From a virus: DNA of 44,054 nt. The stretch spans positions 1-44,054 of IMG/VR virus record IMGVR_UViG_3300045739_000107, one strand, 5' to 3'. This document shows, piece by piece, positions 37,257 to 43,768 of this stretch; the first letter of the stretch is position 1; every line of letters starts with the position of its first letter. The notes below the pieces were generated by a model, which saw only the letters and a program-made list of their open reading frames with translations, did not search any database and was not told the DNA's origin. A program made the position numbers and the translations under genes.

Positions 37257-38758
37257 GCGATGCGCTCCCACCAGGCGCCGCCGCGGCGCTCCTCCTCCTC
37301 GCGGCACTCGGCCTCCTCGAGCTCGCGCTCGAAGCGCTGCCACCACTCCTCGGAGCCCTTTTCTGGTTGGTGCACACGATCCTCCGCTCGGTACCCTCGA
37401 CACTCTCGCCACCCGTAGAGCGCGGCGTCGGTGCAGTGGTCGTCCTGCAGCCGCTCGTCATACTTGTCGCGATTCTTCCCGTTTTTCAAGGTCATCCAGA
37501 CCAGCTGCTCCAGCTGCTTCCTCAGGGGGGCGGTGCCCTCCTTCACGAGCCGCAGGCGGCCGCTGAGCAAATCGCCGTTCATGTTGTCGATGTACGCGAG
37601 CTTCTCGCGCTTCTCGGCGGGCCGGATGAACAGGTTGTGCCGTTGCTCGAACTCCTTCGCGAACGCCTTGCCCATGCCCCCCGTGTCGCCGATCAGGGTC
37701 TCGAACGCGTCCTCGGCGAAGCCCTTGGGCGGGGTGTAGCGCGACTGGAGCAGCCGGACGTGCTCGGCGGCGTCGGAGGGGCTCATGTCCGCGCGCTCGT
37801 ACGCCTCCTCGATGTAGACCGTCGGATTGTGGTCTGAGTACGCGAGCACGACGAACGCCGTGGGGTCGACGACGCCGAAGTCGATCGCGAGCACCCTGTG
37901 GTACCGCTCGCCCTCTGGCAGCTCGGGCAGCTCGTCGACAAGGTTGCGCTCGGCGTCGAACCGGTACACGAGTGCGCTCTCGTCCTTCACCCATTCGCCG
38001 AGGTACTCGCGGCGGTAGCCCGGGTGGTTCTCGCTGAACCCTCGCCGCTTCCGTGTGTCGGCGAGCCACCCCACCGGGTCCTCGAAGAACGGGTTCTGCG
38101 TGACGTTCCAGTTGAAGACGCGGAAGTCCTCGTAGCCAGGCGCGTGCGTCGACGCGTTGTAGAAGAGACCCGCACACGCGCGCCCCGGCGTCCCTGTGAG
38201 CCACAGGTGGCCGCGGTGGTCGCCGAGCGCCGGTTCGATGACATCGAACACGAGCTGCTCGAGGTGGGAGCGGTACGACGCGGCCTCGTCGATCGCGACC
38301 GTCTTGTACGCAGGGCCGCGGAGCTTCTCCATGTCCTCTTCTTTGTCGGCGCCGAGGATCCAGAGCTCGCTCCCGTTCTGGTGGTAGACGGTCAGCTCGA
38401 CCTTGTTGAAGGTCAGCGGCAACTTGTACTGCCGCGCGAATCGCCGCAGCGGCTGCCAGAGCAGGCGCTTCGCGCTCTCGCGCGTCACGCCGATGTAGAC
38501 GTGCACCGTCTCGGGGAACATCCCCATCCGCCAGGCGAGCCCCCGCTTGACCATCTCGGTCTTGCCCGACCGGCGCCCGCAGATGGCGCACTTGAACCTG
38601 CAGGGGCTGTCGAGGAACCGGCGCTGCAGGTCGAAGCAGTCCTTGATGTACTGCGGCTCGCGGAGCTCGGCGCGATGCGCGATCTCGCGCAGCACGCGGC
38701 GCGCGAGGTCCACGTCCATCTCGCTGCCCATCTCGGCCAGCGGATGCTTGTCGCTCAC
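37253..38758 (-). CDS. terL: Large terminase subunit
   Basis: The 501-residue product has the ATPase motifs: Walker A CGRRSGKT (residues 60-67), Walker B TVAIDEA (153-159) and the coupling motif LWLTGTPG (186-192). The C-terminal RNase-H-like nuclease shows LAIDFGVVDPT (D293), FAEDAFE (D350) and DDHCTDAALYG near residue 445, a complete acidic triad. It pumps DNA into the procapsid and cuts concatemers. GTG 38758 overlaps the previous gene (GTGA). The small subunit is not adjacent; the candidate is at 12113. Confidence 0.95.
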   Translation of the reverse strand: MSDKHPLAEMGSEMDVDLARRVLREIAHRAELREPQYIKDCFDLQRRFLDSPCRFKCAICGRRSGKTEMVKRGLAWRMGMFPETVHVYIGVTRESAKRLLWQPLRRFARQYKLPLTFNKVELTVYHQNGSELWILGADKEEDMEKLRGPAYKTVAIDEAASYRSHLEQLVFDVIEPALGDHRGHLWLTGTPGRACAGLFYNASTHAPGYEDFRVFNWNVTQNPFFEDPVGWLADTRKRRGFSENHPGYRREYLGEWVKDESALVYRFDAERNLVDELPELPEGERYHRVLAIDFGVVDPTAFVVLAYSDHNPTVYIEEAYERADMSPSDAAEHVRLLQSRYTPPKGFAEDAFETLIGDTGGMGKAFAKEFEQRHNLFIRPAEKREKLAYIDNMNGDLLSGRLRLVKEGTAPLRKQLEQLVWMTLKNGKNRDKYDERLQDDHCTDAALYGWRECRGYRAEDRVHQPEKGSEEWWQRFERELEEAECREEEERRGGAWWERIA

Positions 38759-38979
38759 CTCTTCTTCTTCGCCTTCCCGGCCGGCGGCTTAGCGGGAGCT
38801 ACGTAGTGGAAGATGCACGACGACTCGTGCACGCGAACGGGTTCGTCGGGGTAGTTGTTGTTCGTGATCAGGACCCAGGGCGGCTCGTGACCAAAGGTGT
38901 ACTGGGTCGCAGAGAAGCGCGTCCCGATAACCCGCACCCCCTGTACCGGGGCCGTCGTCTGCACAGACCTCAGCCGCAC
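38755..38979 (-). CDS. Small basic-tailed protein before terminase, 74 aa
   Basis: Two starts are possible, GTG 38979 (overlapping the previous stop) and GTG 38964; I use the former. The product contains 'VRVIGTRFSATQYTFGHEPPW', 'VLITNNNYPDEPVRVHESSC' and ends with a lysine-rich tail (AKPPAGKAKKKR). Its role is unknown; it is coupled to terL by GTGA. The pattern 'Y-x-F-G-H-x-P-P-W' and its basic tail suggest a small packaging accessory, but with no direct support. Confidence 0.5.
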   Translation of the reverse strand: MRLRSVQTTAPVQGVRVIGTRFSATQYTFGHEPPWVLITNNNYPDEPVRVHESSCIFHYVAPAKPPAGKAKKKR

Positions 38980-39410
38980 TGCGCCACCGGCGGGTAGAAG
39001 GCGTGCCCTGGGGAGTACTCGAGCTGCGGCTGCAGCTGCTCGTTCAACCGGCGCCACTGCCACGTGTCGTGGCTCGCCCACCGCAGCCCGACGCGACGGT
39101 GCGCTTCGCGCACGAGGGCCGTGCCGACGGAGCACCGCCGGTGGTCGCGCTTCACGTAGACGTAGTGAAGGACCTCGGGCTCGAACACGACGAACCCGAG
39201 TTGCTCCTGTGGCACGTCGGCGAAGTTGCACACGAGCACCGTGGAGCGCTCGACCAGCGCTTCGACGACCTGCCGGTGCGCCGGGTAGAGGCGACGCCGA
39301 TCAACGCGCCGGAAGGGGCCGGCGCGGCCCTTCGCGTACGACTTCATCCACGATCGGAAGACGAAGGGGGTGTGGTCCTCCGGGTTCCACGGATGGACCA
39401 CGACCCCCAC
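38970..39410 (-). CDS. GNAT-type N-acetyltransferase, 146 aa
   Basis: The product shows the GNAT core: strand 'VLVCNFADVPQEQLGFVVFEPE', strand 'VLHYVYVKRDHRRCSVGTALVREAHRR' where the R-x-x-x-x-G-T/A acetyl-CoA loop (DHRRCSVGTAL) is present. It lies just before the terminase genes, where GNAT-like proteins occur in some podoviruses as virion or packaging-associated proteins. The start GTG 39410 has GGAGGAG at a suitable distance; a longer frame to 39488 would run through the previous gene. Substrate unknown. Confidence 0.75.
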   Translation of the reverse strand: MGVVVHPWNPEDHTPFVFRSWMKSYAKGRAGPFRRVDRRRLYPAHRQVVEALVERSTVLVCNFADVPQEQLGFVVFEPEVLHYVYVKRDHRRCSVGTALVREAHRRVGLRWASHDTWQWRRLNEQLQPQLEYSPGHAFYPPVAQCG

Positions 39411-39411
39411 G

Positions 39412-40086
39412 TCACTCCTCCCCGCCCCCGGCGACAGCCTCCATGAGGGAGACGTAGTCGGCCGGGTGGACGAGAGCCGGCGGCGCATCGATCAGGTCAC
39501 CGGCGCGGCCAAGCGACAGGCGATAGGGGTTGTCCTCACGGACCCGGCGCCGCTGCTCCTGCACCAGGCGATCGATCTCGAACACGTCCTGCTGAAGCTC
39601 CTGGAGCACGTAGGCCATGCCAGGCGCCACGAGCGGGTCGGGCCTGAGCTCGAAGTTGCCCCACGGAGACCGCAGAACCACGGGGGACGGCTCCACCGCC
39701 TTGCCGTTGACCTCGGTCTTGCCCGAGAACGCGTCGTGCGACAGGTACAGCTTGCCCGAGAACGCGTCGTGCGACAGGTACATCTTGCCCGTCGGGCCGC
39801 CGTCGACCTCCACGTACTTCTTGGCCGCGGGCCGCGGACGCGCCCGAAGCGCGGCGATGGCGTGCTCGCGCGTGGGCCCCGTGGCCTCGCCGTGCTCGGG
39901 GTGCTTCGCGAGGAAGAACGGCTCGGGGTAGTCCGAGCTCATGCAGGCCTCGACCACGAGATCCGCCTCGAACGGGCGGAATCGCTCGCCGTCGTGTCCG
40001 CAGCGCTCGCACTCCTGCGACGTGAACCCGTGATAGGCCGGGCCACCGCACCAGGAGCACACGCCGTTGTAGACCACGACCGTCAT
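39412..40086 (-). CDS. Zinc-ribbon protein with tandem YLSHDAFSGK repeat, 224 aa
   Basis: ATG 40086 is chosen as it overlaps the stop of the upstream membrane peptide. The N-terminus has C-x2-C (CSWCGG) and C-x2-C (CERCGHDG), a zinc ribbon of residues 10-31. Around residues 97-123 the peptide YLSHDAFSGK occurs twice in tandem, encoded by a 33-bp duplication. The C-terminal half is helical (MAYVLQELQQDVFEIDRLVQEQRR). Function unknown; it is the second gene of the late operon and may be an early-late control or head protein. Confidence 0.6.
   Translation of the reverse strand: MTVVVYNGVCSWCGGPAYHGFTSQECERCGHDGERFRPFEADLVVEACMSSDYPEPFFLAKHPEHGEATGPTREHAIAALRARPRPAAKKYVEVDGGPTGKMYLSHDAFSGKLYLSHDAFSGKTEVNGKAVEPSPVVLRSPWGNFELRPDPLVAPGMAYVLQELQQDVFEIDRLVQEQRRRVREDNPYRLSLGRAGDLIDAPPALVHPADYVSLMEAVAGGGEE
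39721..39786. repeat. 33-bp perfect-type tandem duplication
   Basis: Two adjacent 33-base copies (39721-39753 and 39754-39786) differ at only one position and encode an 11-residue repeat in the zinc-ribbon protein. In-frame tandem duplications suggest recent slippage or recombination within this gene. Confidence 0.85.
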
Positions 40087-40196
40087 CGGGCACCGCCGAA
40101 CAGCAGCGCGGCGGCGACCGCGAGGAGCGCCACCACTGCGAACATGGGAGCTACGATGGCCGTGACCACCACCGCCGCGTAGAACTTCGACTTCAT
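40083..40196 (-). CDS. 37-aa membrane peptide, first gene of late operon
   Basis: ATG 40196 has GAGGTG six bases upstream. The product MKSKFYAAVVVTAIVAPMFAV continues hydrophobically (VALLAVAAALLFGGAR) with about 30 nonpolar residues, so it is an integral membrane peptide of one or two spans. It overlaps the next gene (ATGA). Small membrane peptides can be lysis or superinfection factors; no family recognised. Confidence 0.6.
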   Translation of the reverse strand: MKSKFYAAVVVTAIVAPMFAVVALLAVAAALLFGGAR

Positions 40197-40224
40197 AGGA
40201 CACCTCGTCGGCTTGAGAGGACTA

Positions 40225-40238
40225 TAGCGCCCCCACTA
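40225..40238. promoter_or_regulatory. Candidate third repressor operator
   Basis: TAGCGCCCCCACTA matches the perfect operator at 5797-5810 in 11 of 14 positions; the left half-site TAGCGC is exact and the right half is degenerate. It overlaps the predicted -10 box of the late leftward promoter. A similar 11/14 match occurs inside a gene near 11654, so chance is possible. Confidence 0.35.
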
Positions 40239-40263
40239 TAGGCCGATCGGGGCCCTCAGTCCA
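40235..40263 (-). promoter_or_regulatory. Candidate late promoter
   Basis: On the minus strand TGGACT (40263-40258) and TATAGT (40240-40235) are separated by 17 bases. The -10 box matches at five of six positions, the -35 at four. A second TATAGT lies at 40226-40221. Transcription would start near 40228-40214, just before the membrane peptide gene at 40196, and would feed the 26-kb late operon. Confidence 0.4.
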
Positions 40264-40552
40264 CCACAACGGCGACGATGTCCTCGAGGGCGAGGTTTCG
40301 GAGCTCGGTTCCGTCGTTCTCCCAGCAAATCTCGCCGTAGGTGCGCTTGAAGAGCACTTTTTGGCCCTCGGCGAGGTCTGGAGGCACGATCACGCCCTTC
40401 TGGGTCTCGTAACCGCGCCCCACCGACCGCACGAAGCCCTCCATCGTCTGATGGCGCGCCCTGGCGGTCTGGGGCTTGATGATCCCCCCCGGAGTAGCCT
40501 CTGGCTCGGGGATCGGCTCGACGAGGACTCGGTTTCCGAAGGCTTTCAGCAT
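40256..40552 (-). CDS. groES: GroES-like co-chaperonin
   Basis: The 98-residue product has the Cpn10 pattern throughout: 'FGNRVLVEPIPEPE', the mobile-loop segment ATPGGIIKPQTA (residues about 19-30), 'EGFVRSVGRGYETQKGVIVPP', 'AEGQKVLFKRTYGEI' and the final strand 'LRNLALEDIVAVVV'. In GroES the loop's hydrophobic tripeptide (GI-V-L) contacts GroEL; here it is G-I-I-K, so the third position is charged. Phage GroES analogues (T4 gp31 type) help host GroEL fold the large capsid protein. No GroEL gene was seen. It has no good ribosome site immediately upstream; the nearest purine run is far. Confidence 0.88.
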   Translation of the reverse strand: MLKAFGNRVLVEPIPEPEATPGGIIKPQTARARHQTMEGFVRSVGRGYETQKGVIVPPDLAEGQKVLFKRTYGEICWENDGTELRNLALEDIVAVVVD

Positions 40553-40637
40553 GATTATTGGTGGGAGCGACGCTGGCTCTCTTCTCCGAAGGGGGGAACT
40601 GGATCCGTGGGCCGCGTCGCCCCCCGAACGACGTACC

Positions 40638-40799
40638 TCACCTCCGCGAGCGCTTCAAGCCCGCTGCCTCGGCGAGCGACCTCGAGCTTCCGTCCAGCGC
40701 CTTCGAGATCCGCTTCGCGAGCGCCTTGAGGCGCGTTTCCTCGGCCCGTTTGCGCGCCTTGAACGCTCGCCGCGCCTTTTCAGCGGCCTTTTTGGCCAT
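40638..40799 (-). CDS. Small very basic protein, 53 aa
   Basis: The frame starts at ATG 40799, overlapping the previous stop (TGATG). The sequence is almost entirely helix-forming and basic: MAKKAAEKARRAFKARKR, 'AEETRLKALAKRISKALDGS', then SLAEAAGLKRSRR. Such a composition suggests nucleic-acid binding or a virion-DNA protein. It is the last gene before an 85-base gap and the GroES-like gene. No family recognised. Confidence 0.55.
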   Translation of the reverse strand: MAKKAAEKARRAFKARKRAEETRLKALAKRISKALDGSSRSLAEAAGLKRSRR

Positions 40800-41185
40800 C
40801 AGCCGCCCCTCCCGCGCCGCCGCTTGCCCGGCAGCGCATCGGAGAGCCGCCGATCCCGGCTGGGCCGCGACTGGGCCTCGACCATGCGCCGGTCGTGCCG
40901 GGTGAGCGGCTCCTCGGTGGTTGGCCTGGCCATGGTGCGCGAGCGCTCAGCCTCCCGCGCCGCAGCAGGACTCGGCCCCGGGGTCGCCGCGACCACCCGG
41001 GGGCCGCGATCGTCGTAGTCGCCGGGGCGCGACCTTCGCGCCAGCACGCGCTGCGGCACCGGCCCGCTCGGCAGCCGCGTGCGGACGGCGCGCTCCTCCT
41101 TCTCCACGCTCCACTTCCTGCCCTGCACCGTCCCCGCGGTCTTCCACCTCGACGGCACACCGTATCGACCAGGGGCCTTCGGCAT
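40799..41185 (-). CDS. Basic disordered protein with RRLSDAL motif, 128 aa
   Basis: The product is basic and mostly unstructured (MPKAPGRYGVPSRWKTAGTV, proline/arginine/alanine-rich centre) with a C-terminal 'SRPSRDRRLSDALPGKRRRGRGG'. The RRLSDAL core recurs in three neighbouring genes (NRLIDAL, RRLQDAL, RRLIEAL). The ATG overlaps the previous stop (TGATG). A role in DNA binding or virion assembly is inferred from composition only. Confidence 0.55.
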   Translation of the reverse strand: MPKAPGRYGVPSRWKTAGTVQGRKWSVEKEERAVRTRLPSGPVPQRVLARRSRPGDYDDRGPRVVAATPGPSPAAAREAERSRTMARPTTEEPLTRHDRRMVEAQSRPSRDRRLSDALPGKRRRGRGG

Positions 41186-41388
41186 CAGATCCCTCTCCGG
41201 TTGCGGCGGTTGCCGCGCAGTTGGGCGGCGTCCTCGGGCGTGATCGACCCGCGGCCGCCCGACAGCGCATCGATCAGACGGTTGCGCCGGCGACGCGGCG
41301 GCGCCCCAGCGTCCGAGCTCGACCGCAGGTCGCGCCGGATCTGCAGCTGCTCGGGGGTCGCCCGCTTCGGCCGCCGGGTGTCAGCCAT
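41185..41388 (-). CDS. Small basic protein with NRLIDAL motif, 67 aa
   Basis: The product (MADTRRPKRATPEQLQIRRDL) contains 'RRRRNRLIDALSGGRGS' near residues 32-48 and ends in 'RGNRRNRRGI'. It shares the [RN]RL-x-[DE]-AL motif with its neighbours. The ATG is at TGATG with the previous gene's stop. It may be a tandem paralogue of the neighbouring basic genes. Function unknown. Confidence 0.55.
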   Translation of the reverse strand: MADTRRPKRATPEQLQIRRDLRSSSDAGAPPRRRRNRLIDALSGGRGSITPEDAAQLRGNRRNRRGI

Positions 41389-41540
41389 CAGCGGCCCCGG
41401 CGCCTGCGCTCCTGGGCGGCCAGCACGCGGCGACGTTCCTGCTCGCTCACCTGGCGGCCGGATCCCTCGAACGTCCGACGCATCAGCGCATCCTGGAGGC
41501 GCCGCCGGCGCTTCTTCTTGTTGTTCGCGGGATCAGGCAC
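41388..41540 (-). CDS. 50-aa basic protein with RRLQDAL motif
   Basis: The GTG at 41540 has AAGGAGA about six bases upstream and overlaps the previous gene by eight bases. The product MPDPANNKKKRRRRLQDALM continues to 'RRTFEGSGRQVSEQERRRVL' and ends in AAQERRRRGR. It combines the RRLQDAL motif of its neighbours with the EQERRR motif found in two virion proteins. It is too short for domain assignment; very basic, so likely nucleic-acid associated. Confidence 0.5.
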   Translation of the reverse strand: MPDPANNKKKRRRRLQDALMRRTFEGSGRQVSEQERRRVLAAQERRRRGR

Positions 41541-41727
41541 TGGGAGTCTCCTTCTTCGGCTTCTTCGCCGTCTTCTTCTTCGCCGGCTTCGGCTCGGCGG
41601 GCTCGGGGGCGGGCGGCGTGTACGCCTTCGCCTTCGCGAGCTCCGCCCTGAGGGCCTCGTTCTCCTGCTCGAGCCGAGCGATCTTCGCGCAGCTGAAGCA
41701 GACGGGGGATCCGCACGTGCAGCTCAT
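41533..41727 (-). CDS. Small zinc-finger plus coiled-coil protein, 64 aa
   Basis: The product MSCTCGSPVCFSCAKIARLE has four cysteines (C3, C5, C10, C13) that can bind one zinc, followed by a heptad stretch (ARLEQENEALRAELAKAKA) and a proline/lysine-rich tail (PAKKKTAKKPKKETPSA). ATG 41727 is preferred; an in-frame ATG at 41745 lies upstream. TATGGT at 41754-41749 (minus strand) is a possible -10 box. It heads the leftward run of basic genes. Confidence 0.55.
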   Translation of the reverse strand: MSCTCGSPVCFSCAKIARLEQENEALRAELAKAKAYTPPAPEPAEPKPAKKKTAKKPKKETPSA

Positions 41728-41800
41728 GGTCGGACCATACCCCATCTCACCATAGGCATCGACCCCCCCGCCTGATGTGTGCACGCTGGAGGGCCGACGT

Positions 41801-41829
41801 CCCGTTGCGAGCCCCCGTCGGGCAACGGG
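41801..41829. other. Perfect inverted repeat in divergent intergenic region
   Basis: CCCGTTGC (41801-41808) and GCAACGGG (41822-41829) form an 8-bp perfect stem with a 13-base loop. It lies between the divergent genes 41533-41727 and 41945-42304. It may be a binding site for a regulator or an RNA structure; there is no T-run. The region 41728-41944 otherwise holds only weak promoter-like boxes. Confidence 0.4.
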
Positions 41830-41944
41830 GTCCTATGCTCGAAATCCGGGGGAGGTTGCCACGACCCACGGCTCGAGGTGCTCGCCCCAAATGTGCCCCC
41901 GCGTCACCTCGACGTCAACCGGCCCCGCATGATAGTGTCCGGCC

Positions 41945-42304
41945 ATGGCAGATCGTTGGCCCGAGCGCCCCCGGCACACCTCCGCGCGGCTGAAGGACAT
42001 CGGGGTGCCCGGCGCACCCAAACGCCGCGGGAAGCGGGCTCGGCCCCGGCGGCTCATCGAGGCCCTCGATCGCCCAGGCATCGTCGCGCAGGACCGGCGG
42101 CAGGCCGGTAACTGGGACCGCTTCACGGAGGCGAAGCGCTCCTACCGGGGCCTGCCCGCGTCGCCGCCGAGCGTCTCGCAGAAAAAGGGCGGCCGCCCCA
42201 AACAGCAAGCGCCTCGACCAGAGACGCTGCGCGACAGGGAACGCAAGTCCGAGGACGTGGCCGCCAGGCGCGAGGACGAGCGTCGCCGGCGCTTCCCGAA
42301 GTAA
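41945..42304 (+). CDS. Basic protein with RRLIEAL motif, 119 aa
   Basis: The product is very basic (MADRWPERPRHTSARLKDIG, 'KRRGKRARPRRLIEALDRPG', 'SQKKGGRPKQQAPRPETLRD') with no visible fold. It shares the RRLIEAL motif with the three basic genes on the other strand. A GATAGT box at 41931-41936 would put the transcription start near the ATG, suggesting a leaderless or very short leader; the -35 is weak. Function unknown. Confidence 0.55.
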   Translation: MADRWPERPRHTSARLKDIGVPGAPKRRGKRARPRRLIEALDRPGIVAQDRRQAGNWDRFTEAKRSYRGLPASPPSVSQKKGGRPKQQAPRPETLRDRERKSEDVAARREDERRRRFPK

Positions 42305-42577
42305 CCGGCTTGACCTGACGAGCTCCTCGGAGGTACACCAGGAGCATGTGTGCACGCCACACGCTGCGCAGCGCCAAGAAGCTCGCCGTGTGGCCTTGCT
42401 CTGCTGGGTGACTGTCCAGCGAGGTGCGTCCGCTCGGGTCAAGGGCTACCTTCCCGCCTCGGTTCCACGGCCACGTGGACACATCGCCGCAGGGGAAGCC
42501 GAGAGACGCCCTCCGGTGCAAAAACAACCCTTTTGGGGGTTAGGGGGCCATCGGTCTCTCGGAGGACGAACCCGGCA
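42305..42577. other. Intergenic region, no supported gene
   Basis: I see no convincing gene in these 273 bases. A weak hairpin, AACCC with GGGTT across a TTTTGG loop (about 42525-42545), and the G-rich sequence that follows are the only structure noted. A GGAGGACG purine site at 42561-42567 precedes the next gene by about 11 bases. Confidence 0.4.
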
Positions 42578-42982
42578 GTGGCAATCTCGCACGAAGACTT
42601 CATGCGCTACCTCGACGCGGTCACCGCCGACTGGATCGAGTACAACGGCCACCGCTTCCACGGCCGGATCCCGCAGATCTTCTTCCGAGAGGTCCACGAC
42701 GCCGACGCCCTCGAGGTGAGACTCGTCCTCGAGCCCGTGCCGGGCTGCACCCCCTTCAAGTCCAACCCCCCCGGACACCCCCCACACATGGTCGGGCCCG
42801 CCGACACCCTCACCGTCAACAAACGCATCGACGGCGAGGTCTTCGCCGTCTACCAGAGGCGCTGGAAGCACGGCCACCACGGGCTCACGGTCCTCCTACG
42901 CGCCACGTACGAAGAGCTCGCCAGCGCCGCCGGCGCCACGACCAGCAAACCCCACCCCCTCTTCCACCACCTCGGCCCGTGA
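42578..42982 (+). CDS. Hypothetical protein, 134 aa
   Basis: The GTG at 42578 follows GGAGG at a rather long distance; the next in-frame ATG at 42602 is an alternative. The product MAISHEDFMRYLDAVTADWI has aromatic, strand-rich content (YNGHRFHGRIPQIFFREVHD, 'ALEVRLVLEPVPGCTPFK') and a His-rich part (YQRRWKHGHHGLTVLL). I do not recognise it. It overlaps the next gene by GTGA. Confidence 0.5.
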   Translation: MAISHEDFMRYLDAVTADWIEYNGHRFHGRIPQIFFREVHDADALEVRLVLEPVPGCTPFKSNPPGHPPHMVGPADTLTVNKRIDGEVFAVYQRRWKHGHHGLTVLLRATYEELASAAGATTSKPHPLFHHLGP

Positions 42983-43275
42983 CCAAAGACCGCTGGCTCG
43001 ACGACTCCAAGCTCACCCTCCAGTCCATGACCGAGGCCCTCAAGGCCCTCTACCGGCCCGCCCGCGTCAACCTGCCCAAGGGCCAGTTCGCCTGCAGCGT
43101 CACCGGCAAGGCGCGAACCCTCGACTACGCCGACACCGGAACAACCCTCGACTACGCCGACACCGGAACCTGGGCCTGCTCCGAGTGCGGAGCCGAGCTC
43201 GACGGAACCGCGCTCGGGCCCAGGCCCCAGCCATGCCGCGAGCCCGACGACTGGGACCCGGACCTCTACCTGTGA
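42979..43275 (+). CDS. Zinc-finger-like protein with tandem repeat, 98 aa
   Basis: The GTG overlaps the previous TGA (GTGA). The product has C-x-V-T-G (FACSVTG, near residue 40) and C-x2-C (WACSECGAEL, near residue 72), consistent with one zinc site, separated by a tandem nonapeptide TLDYADTGT twice, encoded by a 27-bp duplication at 43116-43169. The insertion lengthens the loop between the two half-sites. Function unknown. Confidence 0.5.
   Translation: MTKDRWLDDSKLTLQSMTEALKALYRPARVNLPKGQFACSVTGKARTLDYADTGTTLDYADTGTWACSECGAELDGTALGPRPQPCREPDDWDPDLYL
43116..43169. repeat. 27-bp tandem duplication
   Basis: Two 27-base copies (43116-43142 and 43143-43169), nearly identical, encode TLDYADTGT twice inside the zinc-finger-like protein. 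The in-frame duplication looks recent. Confidence 0.85.
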
Positions 43276-43475
43276 CCACCATCCGCGAAGGCCTCACCTA
43301 CTCCAACGCCAACGGACACTGGCTCCGCATCGACTTCATCGAGAAAGGCTGGGTCCACTTCGTCTCCGGGACCCGCGCCTCCGAGACCGGAGACCGCGGC
43401 AAGATGAAGCTCAAAACCTTCCGCCAGGCCCTCCGCCGCCACGGACTCCGGCTCGGAATGCCGAGGCCCACATGA
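43272..43475 (+). CDS. Hypothetical protein, 67 aa
   Basis: The GTG overlaps the previous stop (GTGA). The product MTTIREGLTYSNANGHWLRI continues with strands (DFIEKGWVHFVSGTRA) and a short helix (LKTFRQALRRHGLRLG). The pattern resembles small phage proteins of an SH3-like or OB-like size, without a recognised family. It overlaps the next gene by ATGA. Confidence 0.5.
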   Translation: MTTIREGLTYSNANGHWLRIDFIEKGWVHFVSGTRASETGDRGKMKLKTFRQALRRHGLRLGMPRPT

Positions 43476-43768
43476 AACGCCCCCGAAAGCCACCCCGCGC
43501 CTTCGCCGAGGCCCTCCACGCCAAGCTCGCCGAGCTCCGCGAGCACTCCTTCAAACGCCTCCTCGAGTCGGGCATGACCCCAGAGGTCGCCACCCAGATC
43601 TGCTACCCAGACCCCGACCCCCACGAGGACCGCTCCAAGTTCCCCGTCATCCTCCGGCCCTGCCCCTACTGCAACGGCTCCGGCGAAGCCTACGACCCCC
43701 AGACCAACGAGGGGCCCACATGCCCCTCATGCTCCGGCACCGGAGAGGACCCAAAGGGGCCCAGGTAG
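43472..43768 (+). CDS. DnaJ-type zinc-finger protein, 98 aa
   Basis: The C-terminal part has two CxxCxGxG motifs: CPYCNGSG (near residue 63) and CPSCSGTG (near 86), the signature of the DnaJ-type cysteine-rich domain, here one zinc site rather than the usual two. The N-terminal part is basic and helical (MKRPRKPPRAFAEALHAKL, 'ELREHSFKRLLESGMTP'). There is no J-domain, so it is not a DnaJ. It may act as a small zinc-dependent adaptor. It starts at ATG overlapping the previous gene (ATGA). Confidence 0.65.
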   Translation: MKRPRKPPRAFAEALHAKLAELREHSFKRLLESGMTPEVATQICYPDPDPHEDRSKFPVILRPCPYCNGSGEAYDPQTNEGPTCPSCSGTGEDPKGPR

